From: Lachnospiraceae bacterium oral taxon 500
GTDB lineage: Bacteria; Bacillota; Clostridia; Lachnospirales; Vallitaleaceae
NCBI GenBank assembly: GCA_002999035.1
Contig: CP027241.1
Location: forward strand, 2,866,195 to 2,930,194
DNA length: 64,000 nucleotides
Reading direction: 5' to 3'
The notes beneath the pieces are model-generated. The model searched no databases and was not told where the DNA came from. It saw nothing but the letters and a program-made list of their open reading frames with translations. This document shows, in pieces, positions 8,202 to 15,996 of this stretch. Every line of letters begins with the position of its first letter. Positions within the stretch are counted from its first letter, which is position 1. The position numbers and the translations under genes were made by a program.

Positions 8202-8792
8202 TTACCTTAAAAGCATAATGTATTCCTTTATTTTTTCTGACAGCTTTTCTTTATTATTTTCCAAATTTAGATAAAAGCCTGTAACTCCATAGCCGATCAT
8301 ACTGTAAAGTGCGGTTAAGCGATAATGATTCTCTGCTTTCTTATCATTTACAGCGGATGCTTGTTCTATATTTGCTGTATTACATATGGATTCAAAAGTT
8401 TTTCTGTTCATAATCTTCTGACAAAATCTCCAGGCTTCCTCTTCCGTTTCATCGTTCCGCTTCGGTGTAGACCAAACCTTTTTCATTTGAGCTACTCTGA
8501 AATTTTTATCATCTTTTCTTCCGGTTTCATTATAAATATATGCTTCCAATCCCCAGATCCAAATAATAAAATCCCACACATTGTAATTAATTTTCTCCGG
8601 AATCTCAATATTTACATGTTCGCAAACTTTCAATGCTTCTTCCTTGCAGTCATAAATATATAGCCAATACGCAAGTTCACACAAAGAAGACATATCTGCA
8701 TTTTTTGTAAAAGAACAACTTTTACCTAATTTTTTACAAAGCCCGACAATTTCTGGTTCTTCATGATTCATCATAATATCTGCAAACAACAT
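8202..8792 (-). CDS. hypothetical protein, accessory gene
   Basis: A 196-residue protein of mostly helical, acidic character with five cysteines, which I do not recognise. It has no signal peptide or clear membrane segment. The centre (VWDFIIWIWGLEAYIYNETGRKDDKNFR) is aromatic-rich and the C-terminus is helical. Composition and setting resemble small immunity-like or orphan proteins of accessory islands, which is only an impression. ATG 8792 has GGAG upstream and lies just after the recurring junction motif at 8801-8851. It is the last gene of the accessory run before the core-like DUF6062 gene, and visibly more AT-rich than that neighbour. Confidence 0.6.
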   Translation of the reverse strand: MLFADIMMNHEEPEIVGLCKKLGKSCSFTKNADMSSLCELAYWLYIYDCKEEALKVCEHVNIEIPEKINYNVWDFIIWIWGLEAYIYNETGRKDDKNFRVAQMKKVWSTPKRNDETEEEAWRFCQKIMNRKTFESICNTANIEQASAVNDKKAENHYRLTALYSMIGYGVTGFYLNLENNKEKLSEKIKEYIMLLR

Positions 8793-8800
8793 ATGTATTA

Positions 8801-8851
8801 CTCCTCAACTTCAAATTTTGTTGATCCTGTTATAAACCGGAAGTTATCAAT
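8801..8851 (-). repeat. accessory-gene junction motif, two-armed form
   Basis: On the minus strand this junction reads TGATAACTTCC (ending at 8839), then about 20 bases, then ATTTGAAGTTGAGGAG (8816-8801), then the next start codon. The arms AACTTCC and GAAGTT are inverted relative to each other. The first arm includes the TGA stop of the upstream GNAT gene and the second runs into the ribosome site of the downstream gene. The same layout recurs at 10584-10638 and 12313-12506. Confidence 0.55.
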
Positions 8852-9392
8852 TCAATTCCAATCTCATTGAAACCAGTTCCTGCCAACCTTTGCACCGTGA
8901 AATAAAGCCTCTGGGATTGCGTCCAAATTCAACAAATCCTATGCTTTTGTATAAAGCAATCGCATTACTGTTATCACTTACAACCTCTAATTCCAGTTGA
9001 GAAAAGCCTGCATTTTTTGCACACGCTATACAAGACATAGTCAAAGCCCGACCTATTCCAATCCCCCAGAAATCTTTTTCAATTGCTATTCCAAAATTTG
9101 CACGGTGTCTAATTTTGTTCTGACCTTTCTGATTCACACCAGCAGTTCCAACAATACGTTCATCAACAATAGCACACAGATACACTTCTTTATCTGAGTT
9201 TGCTCTTTCCGTCAAAAATTGTTTCTCAAATACTACGTCAAATGTTGTTTCATCTTGATAGGATGATAAAAAATCTGTTTGCTCGTGAGTTAGAAGAAAA
9301 ATATTTAAAACTTCCTGTGCATCATCTCCGACAGCGCTCCGAATCAAACACTTTTTTCCATTCTTTAAAATAATATTTCTTGTATACTCCAT
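8847..9392 (-). CDS. GNAT-family N-acetyltransferase
   Basis: A 181-residue acetyl-CoA-dependent acetyltransferase of the RimJ/RimL-like branch. The acetyl-CoA loop is seen as KDFWGIGIGRAL (Q/RxxGxG/A motif A region), preceded by FGIAIEK (beta 4). The C-terminal NSNAIALYKSIGFVEFG motif is typical. The substrate cannot be told; relatives modify protein N-termini, amines or antibiotics. ATG 9392 has GAGG upstream as part of the junction motif at 9402-9417, and its stop codon is embedded in the next junction motif. It is AT-rich relative to the core genes. Confidence 0.88.
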   Translation of the reverse strand: MEYTRNIILKNGKKCLIRSAVGDDAQEVLNIFLLTHEQTDFLSSYQDETTFDVVFEKQFLTERANSDKEVYLCAIVDERIVGTAGVNQKGQNKIRHRANFGIAIEKDFWGIGIGRALTMSCIACAKNAGFSQLELEVVSDNSNAIALYKSIGFVEFGRNPRGFISRCKGWQELVSMRLELN

Positions 9393-9401
9393 CTTTCATT
9401 C

Positions 9402-9417
9402 CCTCGCAGCTTCCAAT
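9402..9417 (-). repeat. accessory-gene junction motif, short form
   Basis: On the minus strand the sequence is ATTGGAAGCTGCGAGG, ending in the ribosome site of the GNAT gene. It matches the junction at 17401-17425 upstream of an unrelated gene, apart from an eight-base insertion there (CAACTTAG). Confidence 0.5.
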
Positions 9418-9423
9418 CTATTT

Positions 9424-9972
9424 CTATAAAACAATAGGAAAAATAATCCCTAAAGCCATCGCCATAAAGCCTAATATAATACCTAAAATACATAATACCA
9501 AAACCATCACCGGAATATGCTCACGAATCTGAATAGAAAACTGACTGTAATTAACCGGATGTTTATTTATGGCATTTATTACAAACGCCCCCGTTTTATC
9601 TCCAGTACTTCCTTCCCCATCCAAAGAAATAACATAGATTCCTTCTTCTGCCCAAAATGAGTACAATTCGATTCTTCCTGTTTCAAATCCATTTACACTA
9701 GTTCGCAACAGTTTTGCTGACAGTGGGATGTTTTTTCCTGTCTGCTGATTTATAAGTTTTATCCCCAATTCCCCTATCGGCGATTTTATAAACTGTTTTC
9801 CGCTAAGCCATATGCCATATTTCCCCTGGGTAATAAGTGTAAATATACCCTCCCTGCTTGTGCATGACATTTCATACAGCATTTTAGCATTAGCAAAACG
9901 AACTATATGTTTAATGCTAATAATCAACACGCTTAATCCTATCGGTATTAATATGCAAAATAAGTATTTCAT
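9424..9972 (-). CDS. hypothetical membrane protein, two transmembrane helices
   Basis: A 182-residue protein with one hydrophobic helix at each end (MKYLFCILIPIGLSVLIISI and VLVLCILGIILGFMAMALGI) and an extracytoplasmic middle of about 110 residues that looks beta-rich (GIWLSGKQF, GRIELYSFWAEEGIYVISLDG). I do not recognise the family. I start at ATG 9972, which has GGAG five bases upstream, rather than at the upstream GTG (10011), which has none. It lies among AT-rich accessory genes on the same strand, 31 bases before the GNAT gene. A cell-envelope or immunity role is possible but unsupported. Confidence 0.6.
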   Translation of the reverse strand: MKYLFCILIPIGLSVLIISIKHIVRFANAKMLYEMSCTSREGIFTLITQGKYGIWLSGKQFIKSPIGELGIKLINQQTGKNIPLSAKLLRTSVNGFETGRIELYSFWAEEGIYVISLDGEGSTGDKTGAFVINAINKHPVNYSQFSIQIREHIPVMVLVLCILGIILGFMAMALGIIFPIVL

Positions 9973-10127
9973 TTTTCTCCATAAAAACAAATTGATTAAC
10001 AAAAACTTCACTAAATACTAAAACTTGTTTCAAATCCAGAGTAATTTCATGGCTGCTAAATCATCTGTAAAAAAAGACTTTAAATCTGTAATTTAGCTCT
10101 TTGTATAAAATATCATATATCGATTTC

Positions 10128-10580
10128 TTACCCTAATCTCCTTGCTATAACTTTTTGGGTCGCAATATTTCCTTTTCTCTTTCGAAGTATTTCCAGACGC
10201 CTTTTTCCAATTCGCTTATCCGCCGCTTTTAATATATTAATCAGTCCCCAATAATCATTATGAAAATGTTTATCCAGCAACTCCTCTTTTGGCGTATTTA
10301 AGTATTCCTTAAACAAATCAGATATATCAGATATGTCATTATTATATGGATATGTCATAGCAATTGAATCTCGTGATAAATTTTTCAGTTCCTTTTTTTC
10401 ATTAATAAACTGTTTAGGGTAGTCAAAAATAATCTCATTATCTAAAGTTATAAAATATCTTGGCAAATCGCTACTTCCCCACCTACTACCCATACGATAA
10501 ACACTGCAATGAATTTGAAAATTTATTGTAGGATCAATCACTTTATACAGTTCACTTTGTAGTTTACTCCAGCGTTTCAT
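10128..10580 (-). CDS. SF0329-type hypothetical protein
   Basis: The 150-residue protein begins [17 protein letters not shown] and carries a segment ending in [18 protein letters not shown]. Near the end it has [14 protein letters not shown] recognise these as features of the SF0329 family, a conserved family of unknown function often found among mobile gene cassettes and accessory regions. No catalytic site is known to me. ATG 10580 has GGAG upstream, and the two-armed junction motif lies between it and the upstream gene. The spacer after its stop (9973-10127) is AT-rich and holds nothing recognisable. Confidence 0.7.
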   Translation of the reverse strand: MKRWSKLQSELYKVIDPTINFQIHCSVYRMGSRWGSSDLPRYFITLDNEIIFDYPKQFINEKKELKNLSRDSIAMTYPYNNDISDISDLFKEYLNTPKEELLDKHFHNDYWGLINILKAADKRIGKRRLEILRKRKGNIATQKVIARRLG

Positions 10581-10583
10581 TTA

Positions 10584-10638
10584 TTCTAACTCCAGACTAT
10601 CTAACTATATCTTTTTACACAACTTGGAAGTTATCAAT
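10584..10638 (-). repeat. accessory-gene junction motif, two-armed form
   Basis: On the minus strand: ATTGATAACTTCCAAGTT (10638-10621), a spacer of about 27 bases, then GGAGTTAGAA (10593-10584) before ATG 10580. The first half matches the 8839-8851 arm (ATTGATAACTTCC) exactly, although the genes on either side are unrelated. Confidence 0.55.
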
Positions 10639-10644
10639 CTAAAT

Positions 10645-11073
10645 CTATTTCCTTGATTTATAAAACTTCTTATACTTTGGATCATCGTATTCGAAATATC
10701 TATACCCAACTCCCTTTTGTTTTACAAGATTTTTCCATAGCTGAAGCGCTTCATCTAAGTTTCCAAGTTCAAATTCATATTTCGCTTTCATATGTTCAAT
10801 TTCAAAATCATACAAATGTAGTGTGTTATTATTCTCTATCATTCTATCTAACCAACGTTTTGCAATGGACATATTGTTATTTTGAAGCGCCCGACCAAAA
10901 AATGTTTTTGCATAATTATAGCCTTGATTCCACTTTGCTCCTGAATCAGGGAATGCCTTCCATCCTTGTTCTGCAATAGAAACCCCCTCCTCTAATCTGT
11001 TCTCTTCAAGTTTATTCATAGCATCCTTACCATAACCAATAACCGTGTCATATCTTTCACTATCTAATAACAT
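10645..11073 (-). CDS. TPR-like hypothetical protein
   Basis: A 142-residue helical protein. Repeats such as LEENRLEEGVSIAEQGWKAF, ALQNNNMSIAKRWLDRMIEN and ELGNLDEALQLWKNLVKQKG have the alternating small/aromatic pattern of tetratricopeptide-like hairpins. That suggests protein-protein binding, with no enzyme motif. The C-terminus (YRYFEYDDPKYKKFYKSRK) is basic and aromatic. ATG 11073 has AGGAGGC upstream. It sits in the same AT-rich minus-strand run as its unrelated neighbours. Confidence 0.65.
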   Translation of the reverse strand: MLLDSERYDTVIGYGKDAMNKLEENRLEEGVSIAEQGWKAFPDSGAKWNQGYNYAKTFFGRALQNNNMSIAKRWLDRMIENNNTLHLYDFEIEHMKAKYEFELGNLDEALQLWKNLVKQKGVGYRYFEYDDPKYKKFYKSRK

Positions 11074-11207
11074 GCTTATTATGCCTCCTAAAATCCAATA
11101 GATTTTTCATTTATAGTTATAGAACAAACCATTTTTAAATTCCCATTAAAATAGAAATATAAACCCTAAAACGTTCGATACTATATTACAACTTCTGATT
11201 TAACTCA

Positions 11208-11561
11208 CTAATCAGGTATATAATCTTTCCATTTCCCATTTTCAAGAATTTCCAATTTCCCCCACTGTGGTTTGCCGGTATCACGCCCTTTTACTCTTAT
11301 CGGTAAAAAAGCATCATGCTGACAATGAGGTAGCGGATCATCAAAATCTATCCAACCGTTTTCATCAATAAACTCATTCCAATCCTCGTAAACATCTTCA
11401 ATATTTTCATACCAATCGTCAAACGAACACTGAACCGCGTCTTTTTGGCAATACATAAACAGAGAAACTCCGTCTTTTTTCGTCTGATACAGCATAATTT
11501 TATATATATAATCTTTCTTGTTTGTTTTTACTGGTTCTTTTAAATATGCATATCTTCTCAT
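11208..11561 (-). CDS. conserved hypothetical protein
   Basis: A 117-residue acidic protein with a beta-type core. Its most distinctive stretch is GWIDFDDPLPHCQHDAFLP followed by IRVKGRDTGKPQWGKLEI, which looks strongly conserved but which I cannot assign to a named function. I start at ATG 11561, with AGAAGAAA upstream. A longer frame begins at 11606 but would overlap the preceding gene. The 134-base spacer to the next gene contains only a weak relic of the junction motif (AGAAGTTG) just after the stop. Confidence 0.55.
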   Translation of the reverse strand: MRRYAYLKEPVKTNKKDYIYKIMLYQTKKDGVSLFMYCQKDAVQCSFDDWYENIEDVYEDWNEFIDENGWIDFDDPLPHCQHDAFLPIRVKGRDTGKPQWGKLEILENGKWKDYIPD

Positions 11562-11580
11562 TTCTGTTTCTTCTTCTGTT

Positions 11581-11802
11581 TTACTGATGAATTTTGTAAG
11601 CTTCAACAGCAGCTAAAAGTATCGAATCCGTTTCCGGTAAATAATTTGGATTATGATATAAATCAGCTTCCGCATAGCCGGACCTTGACAGAATACTTAT
11701 TACCAGACTATCTAATATATCCATTTCATCATATTTTTCAGTATCCATATCAATTCGGAAGTAGAAATAGCCGAGGAATTCATATGGCTTTGAAATGGAC
11801 AA
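11581..11802 (-). pseudogene. probable frameshifted C-terminal part of the preceding gene
   Basis: This 73-codon frame encodes a protein-like sequence (YEFLGYFYFRIDMDTEKYDEMDILDSLV, then SRSGYAEADLYHNPNYLPETDSILLAAVEAYK). Its only start is a TTG inside the upstream gene, where the upstream frame turns unconvincing. A single-base deletion near 11795-11802 would explain both: the upstream frame reads sensibly to AYPVLEAHFGEV, and this frame continues sensibly from SISKPYEFLGY. A real short protein started at the TTG is the alternative, since GGTGAAG lies upstream of it. Confidence 0.5.
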
Positions 11803-12302
11803 CTTACTTCACCAAAATGCGCTTCAAGCACAGGGTATGCAGACCGCACAGCATCTGTGCCGGATTTTACGATTTGAATCTCCTTTTCGGAATAGGAGTC
11901 TACTTCCTCGGTTTTTCCCTTTAGTCTGTCAACATGGCTCATGGCTATATTTTTTGTCAAGAGTTCATCATTGATATATTTCTTAAATTCAAATGAATTA
12001 TTTTCACCGAAAGCTTCCCACATAAGGCTATTATCTGAAATGCTTTCAAGAATAGTGACATCAACGGCATTTCTCACTTCCTCATCTCCGCTTTTCCAGA
12101 GATGCTGAATAAGTCTACAATATTTATTAAAAATTTCGCTTTGAGCATTAACCTCAAATTCGGCTTTCATAGGGCCATTTATGGCCTCACTTGCAAAAAC
12201 ATGAGGCAAAACACTCCCAAAATCCGCCAGATGCTCTTTATAATATGTTTCACAATTTTGAAATATAGCGACTATATACTCCGCCATCCCCTGTTTGTTC
12301 AT
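11712..12302 (-). CDS. hypothetical protein, probably truncated by a frameshift
   Basis: A 196-residue protein starting at ATG 12302 with GGAGG upstream. The first 130 residues (FGSVLPHVFASEAINGPMKAEFE, then EEVRNAVDVTILESISDNSLMWEAFG) form a helical domain of a type seen in small immunity-like proteins; I cannot name it firmly. From about residue 168 on (SCPFQSHMNSSAISTSEL...) the sequence is low in character and overlaps the better-looking frame at 11581-11802. I therefore think the ancestral gene spanned 11581-12302 and is now broken, or that a sequencing error intervenes. It follows the large junction element at 12313-12506. Confidence 0.55.
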   Translation of the reverse strand: MNKQGMAEYIVAIFQNCETYYKEHLADFGSVLPHVFASEAINGPMKAEFEVNAQSEIFNKYCRLIQHLWKSGDEEVRNAVDVTILESISDNSLMWEAFGENNSFEFKKYINDELLTKNIAMSHVDRLKGKTEEVDSYSEKEIQIVKSGTDAVRSAYPVLEAHFGEVSCPFQSHMNSSAISTSELIWILKNMMKWIY

Positions 12303-12312
12303 ACTTCTCCCT

Positions 12313-12506
12313 CCCAACTTCCAATTTGAAGCGCGCAAGCACAAATGAATGTGACCGCGCAGCGAGCATATCCCTTTTACGGCGCTTCACCGGCAGACGG
12401 TCGGTTTTGCGCAGGAAAATCCGATGTCCTAAAAGGACCGCGGCGAATGCTTTCAAACAAAGAATTTGGTCTGGCGGTGAGTAACTGGATGATAAACTGG
12501 GAGTTG
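12313..12506. repeat. 190-bp inverted-repeat-bounded junction element
   Basis: Between the reductase gene stop and the next start lies a noncoding block whose ends are imperfect inverted repeats: CAACTTCCAATTT (12315-12327) and AAACTGGGAGTTG (12494-12506), 11 of 13 positions pairing. The left end is the junction motif shared with the other accessory genes. The interior (12340-12490) is much more GC-rich than the genes around it and has no convincing ORF. It could be an enlarged recombination-site hairpin, a MITE or a structured RNA. Confidence 0.55.
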
Positions 12507-12516
12507 TTTAATGAAT

Positions 12517-13209
12517 TCAGTTTTCCCATGGTTTCTTTCCGTCCAGCCACCCCTGCTCTTTCCAGTACTTAGTATCGATTGGATTAAGTCCCTTTTTCTG
12601 GAAGAGTCTCATCACAGAGAATAGTACTCTTACCTTTATTCCGGGACGAACCTTGTTTCGTCTGCTTAGTATTTTCTTTGCTATCGAAGAGACTTTCTTT
12701 TCAATGTGTCTCCGTTTCTTATCGCTTACCCGTTCCCAACTTGTAGCTGCAACGCCTGTTCCAAACCGGTATATCTTTCCAACGCCCCAAAAGAGGAGAC
12801 TGTCCGCCATATCCTTATTAGTTGACTTAACTCCTGCACCGGCAGCTGTAGAAATACAGACTCCCTGCTTTCTAAACATTGAGTCCTTTGGTCTATGAGA
12901 CATCCAGCGGTAACCGTAATGATCTAAGAAGCTCTTCATGGCACCTGTTGTGTGGAAAACATAAACTGGACTTGCAAGTATTATCACATCGGCATTGTCA
13001 ATTGCCTCTGTTATAGGGGAGAGCTTTTTAAAATGTGGACATTTATCCTCTCCATTTATAAAGCAATTTGTACATCCACAACAAAATTCGTCGAAATCTT
13101 TCGGAAGGAAAATCTCAGTTAATTCACCATCCAGTTTTTCAGCAAGCAAGTGAGCTATATGGAATGTCGAACCCTTATGGCTCTGACCATGAATTATTGT
13201 AATTTTCAT
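12517..13209 (-). CDS. NADPH-dependent FMN reductase / flavodoxin-like protein
   Basis: A 230-residue flavodoxin-fold protein. It has the FMN phosphate loop (IHGQSHKGST, about 6-15), the ASPVYVFHTTGAMKSFLDHYGYR segment that stacks on FMN, and a ferredoxin-like Cys cluster CCGCTNC with a later C (ECC-type iron-sulfur flavoprotein signature). Such proteins reduce FMN, quinones or iron centres using NAD(P)H. I start at ATG 13209, which has GAGGTGG upstream within the junction motif. The C-terminal 60 residues are basic and longer than in the shortest family members. It is transcribed with the other accessory genes. Confidence 0.85.
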   Translation of the reverse strand: MKITIIHGQSHKGSTFHIAHLLAEKLDGELTEIFLPKDFDEFCCGCTNCFINGEDKCPHFKKLSPITEAIDNADVIILASPVYVFHTTGAMKSFLDHYGYRWMSHRPKDSMFRKQGVCISTAAGAGVKSTNKDMADSLLFWGVGKIYRFGTGVAATSWERVSDKKRRHIEKKVSSIAKKILSRRNKVRPGIKVRVLFSVMRLFQKKGLNPIDTKYWKEQGWLDGKKPWEN

Positions 13210-13215
13210 TTCCCA

Positions 13216-13229
13216 CCTCAACTTCCAAT
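13216..13229 (-). repeat. accessory-gene junction motif, short form
   Basis: On the minus strand this is ATTGGAAGTTGAGG directly before the reductase start codon, overlapping its ribosome site. It matches the motif before the gene starting at 12302 at 12 of its first 13 bases. Confidence 0.5.
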
Positions 13230-13251
13230 TTATATACCTCTCTTTATTCTA

Positions 13252-13455
13252 AGCTCTCCCGGCATGGCAACCATGAATATCTGCTCAATAGCAGTTCAGG
13301 CAAGCCATTCGCAATTCGTTGCAAGAAAAAGCAATTCCACTTTATCGACGAATTGCTCATGTGGCGCTCATGCAAATAGGTGCTTATAGTTGCTATGCCT
13401 TTGGAGAGCAAGCTCTCCCGGCACATCAACTATAAGCCCCTGCTTGCCTGAACTG
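13252..13455. repeat. nested inverted-repeat element
   Basis: CAGTTCAGGCAAGC (13292-13305) and its exact complement GCTTGCCTGAACTG (13442-13455) bound a block with two inner palindromes: GCAATTCGT/ACGAATTGC, and GCTTATAGTTG (13382-13392) with CAACTATAAGC (13427-13437). The string AAGCTCTCCCGGCA occurs just before it (from 13252) and again inside. Related fragments (TTCAGGCAAGC, or CAAGCTCTCC followed by CATAGCAACCATAAATAT) appear near 36238, 38035 and 43964. It looks like a small dispersed palindromic repeat. No protein is encoded. Confidence 0.65.
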
Positions 13456-13460
13456 GAAAC

Positions 13461-13497
13461 AAAAACCGGCCTCTTTGTTTGCACAAAGACTGCCGGC
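13461..13497 (-). terminator. terminator of the ylxM-ffh-rpsP-khpA operon
   Basis: On the minus strand, GCCGGC..TCTTTGT pairs with ACAAAGA.GCCGG across a short loop and is followed by TTTTT. It lies seven bases after the khpA stop codon. The core operon therefore ends here. Confidence 0.85.
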
Positions 13498-13503
13498 CTA
13501 CTG

Positions 13504-13731
13504 TTAAAGAATCTCGACTACGACTCTTTTATCCGATTTAATCGCCGCGGCTTTTACTACCGTGCGGATTGCCTTGGCAATCCGGCCCTGCTTGCCGATG
13601 ACCTTGCCCATATCTTCCTGAGCAACTTTCAGTTCAATAATGGTCGACTTTTCGCCTTCCACTTCATTGACTTCCACGGCGTTCGGATCGTCTACCAATG
13701 ATTTTGCAATCAACTCAACTAGTTCTTTCAT
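13504..13731 (-). CDS. khpA: KH-domain RNA-binding protein KhpA (YlqC)
   Basis: A 75-residue single KH-domain protein. The nucleic-acid-binding GxxG loop is seen as GKVIGKQGRIAKAIR (38-52). KhpA binds RNA, usually with KhpB, and affects cell division and elongation in Firmicutes. It follows rpsP by 26 bases, the classic order. In most Firmicutes rimM, trmD and rplS follow; here a terminator and the accessory gene run follow instead. ATG 13731 has GAGG upstream. Confidence 0.95.
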   Translation of the reverse strand: MKELVELIAKSLVDDPNAVEVNEVEGEKSTIIELKVAQEDMGKVIGKQGRIAKAIRTVVKAAAIKSDKRVVVEIL

Positions 13732-13757
13732 TTTTTCCTCCTGCGTTGACTCGTTTT

Positions 13758-14003
13758 CTAGTCAACAATCCCTGCAATCTTCAGTAATTTACGAACGGTG
13801 TCGGAAGGCTGCGCGCCGGTTGACAACCACTTCTTCGCAACTTCTTCGTCAATCTTAAATTCTGAAGGATTCTTGGTCGGATCATAGTAACCCACCTGTT
13901 CGATAAACTTACCATCGCGAGGAGATCTAGAATCTGCAACTACAATTCTATAAAAAGGAGCTTTTTTTGCACCCATTCTCTTTAATCTCATCTTTACTGC
14001 CAT
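13758..14003 (-). CDS. rpsP: 30S ribosomal protein S16
   Basis: An 81-residue S16 with the standard opening [31 protein letters not shown] and a full-length C-terminus. I chose ATG 14003 because AGGAGGTG lies at the right distance upstream and it gives the family's normal N-terminus. The GTG three codons earlier overlaps the ribosome site. It is part of the ylxM-ffh-rpsP-khpA operon. Confidence 0.98.
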   Translation of the reverse strand: MAVKMRLKRMGAKKAPFYRIVVADSRSPRDGKFIEQVGYYDPTKNPSEFKIDEEVAKKWLSTGAQPSDTVRKLLKIAGIVD

Positions 14004-14099
14004 TATTTTCACCTCCTATTCTTATTGATTTTTATCTATCCAAACCCGAAAAACTCCGGGGCTTGAAGCACACATTTACATTCCGGGGCAGATCCGCCA

Positions 14100-15443
14100 T
14101 TATTTGAAAAACGGCATATTAAACATTCCCTTTTTCTTTTTGCCGCCCTTCATCATACCGGACATCTGCTTCATCATTTTCTTACTTTCTTCAAATTGCT
14201 TGATAAAGCGGTTGACCTCCTGAATCTGATTACCGGAGCCTTTCGCAATCCGGTGCTTTCGGGACGGATTAAGGAGCGACGGGTCGCGCCGTTCTTCTGG
14301 TGTCATTGATAAAATAATCGCTTCCATCCGGCTAATCCCGGATTCATCTATTTCAATATCCTTCAGCTGTCCCGCTACGCCCGGCAGCATCGCCAAAAGA
14401 TCGGTTAACGGCCCCATATTGCGCATTTGCTTCATTTGATCCAGAAAATCTTCAAAATTAAACTCGGCTTTGCGAAGCTTGCGCTCCATTTCCTTGGCTT
14501 TTTCTTCATCAACATGGGCACTGGCCTTTTCAATTAAAGTCAGAATATCGCCCATTCCTAAAATCCGCGAGGCCATGCGGTCGGCATGAAAAACTTCCAA
14601 ATCCGACAACTTTTCGCCAACGCCGACAAACTTAATCGGCCTTTGCGTAACTGCTTTGACCGACAGAGCCGCGCCGCCTCTGGTGTCGCCGTCCATTTTG
14701 GTCAAAATCACGCCGGTGATATCTAACAGCTGATGAAAACGCTCCGCCACATTGACCGCGTCCTGACCTGCCATCGCATCAATCGTCAGCAGAATTTCCT
14801 GGGGATTTAGCTTCTCCTTAATCCGCACCAGCTCCTGCATCATTTCCTCGTCAATATGTAAACGCCCGGCCGTATCGACAATCATCAAATCATATCTATT
14901 CTTTTTGGCATGCTCTAAAGCTGCTGCCGCAATCTCAACCGGATCGACCTCCGTTCCCATCTCAAAAACGTCGACCTTTTGCTGCGCACCGACGACCTGC
15001 AACTGCTTTACCGCCGCCGGCCGGTAAACATCGCAGGCAACCAGCAGCGGTTTTTTACCCTGCTTTTTTAAAAGCCCTGCTAACTTCGCGGTCGAAGTCG
15101 TTTTACCGTTACCCTGCAAACCGACCATCATAAAAATCGTCGGTGCTTCTTTGGCAAAGGTTAAGCCTGAGTTTTCAGACTGCATCAGCTTGGTCATTTC
15201 CTCATTGACAATCTTAATCACCTGCTGACCGGGAGAAAGACTGCTCATAACTTCTTCGCCGACCGCCCGTTCTTTTACCGCCGCAACAAAGTCCTTTACC
15301 ACCTTGAAGTTAACATCCGCTTCCAGCAGTGCCATTTTGACTTCGCGCATAGCGGCATTGACGTCGGCTTCGGTCAGCCGGCCCTTGCCTCTTAAGTTTT
15401 TAAATATGGATTGAAACTTTTCCGATAAGGATTCAAATGCCAT
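14100..15443 (-). CDS. ffh: signal recognition particle protein Ffh
   Basis: The 447-residue SRP54 GTPase binds signal sequences and the SRP RNA and delivers ribosomes to FtsY at the membrane. The order is N domain (1-85), G domain with GLQGNGKTTSTAKLA (P-loop, about 108-122), DVYRPAA, DTAGRLH and TKMDG, and a Met-rich M domain (from about 300) ending MMKQMSGMMKGGKKKKGMFNMPFFK. Nothing is missing. It lies downstream of ylxM and upstream of rpsP. Confidence 0.98.
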   Translation of the reverse strand: MAFESLSEKFQSIFKNLRGKGRLTEADVNAAMREVKMALLEADVNFKVVKDFVAAVKERAVGEEVMSSLSPGQQVIKIVNEEMTKLMQSENSGLTFAKEAPTIFMMVGLQGNGKTTSTAKLAGLLKKQGKKPLLVACDVYRPAAVKQLQVVGAQQKVDVFEMGTEVDPVEIAAAALEHAKKNRYDLMIVDTAGRLHIDEEMMQELVRIKEKLNPQEILLTIDAMAGQDAVNVAERFHQLLDITGVILTKMDGDTRGGAALSVKAVTQRPIKFVGVGEKLSDLEVFHADRMASRILGMGDILTLIEKASAHVDEEKAKEMERKLRKAEFNFEDFLDQMKQMRNMGPLTDLLAMLPGVAGQLKDIEIDESGISRMEAIILSMTPEERRDPSLLNPSRKHRIAKGSGNQIQEVNRFIKQFEESKKMMKQMSGMMKGGKKKKGMFNMPFFK

Positions 15444-15510
15444 AACTGCTCCTTGTATTTTGGAAAACTGGGTTTTCTTATTCGGCTCTAAACGCCGCGT
15501 TCTTTCTGTT

Positions 15511-15843
15511 CTATAATTCCGCTAAGATTTCACCGGTCAGCTTGGCAATTTGCCGCATCGCGTCCGTTTCTTCCTGCCCCGCAATCGCCTGAATCCGCAA
15601 AATCTTTTCCTTTTGCCCGGCAAAGCGCTGAAGAAGCTGTAATCTTGCTTCGTAGCCCTCTAATTGCTTATCGCAGCGCTTGAGCAGATCATGCACCGCC
15701 TGCCTGCTAACTTCATATTCTTCAGCAATCTCCCCCAAGGACAAATCCTCGGCATGGTATTTGCGATAAACTTCTTTTTGCCGCTCGGTTAAAAGTTCTC
15801 CGTAAAAGTCAAATAACAATGATTTTCTGACAAACTCTTCCAT
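15511..15843 (-). CDS. ylxM: YlxM, UPF0122 helix-turn-helix partner of Ffh
   Basis: A 110-residue protein of the YlxM family, with a sigma-region-4-like helix-turn-helix (LTERQKEVYRKYHAEDLSLGEI, then YEVSRQAVHDLLKRCDKQLE). YlxM modulates SRP GTPase activity in streptococci and is nearly always next to ffh. The family usually has this length. It opens the operon, with a strong promoter about 155 bases upstream. Confidence 0.95.
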   Translation of the reverse strand: MEEFVRKSLLFDFYGELLTERQKEVYRKYHAEDLSLGEIAEEYEVSRQAVHDLLKRCDKQLEGYEARLQLLQRFAGQKEKILRIQAIAGQEETDAMRQIAKLTGEILAEL

Positions 15844-15996
15844 GCTTCCTGCCTACTGCCATTCTATACTTTTCCGCGGCCGCTGAAACCGCTCTGCCTC
15901 TGCATTTAAAAGCAACTGCCGCATAAAAAAGATGCCGCCAGACACTGCCTGATAAAACAGCCGACCGTAAACCGCATCCCTTTTTACCGACAACTG

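Noticed and set aside
12345-12572. A 75-codon plus-strand ORF in the 12.3-12.5 kb block
   Set aside because: It runs antisense into the reductase gene, has no ribosome site, and its first part coincides with the inverted-repeat element.
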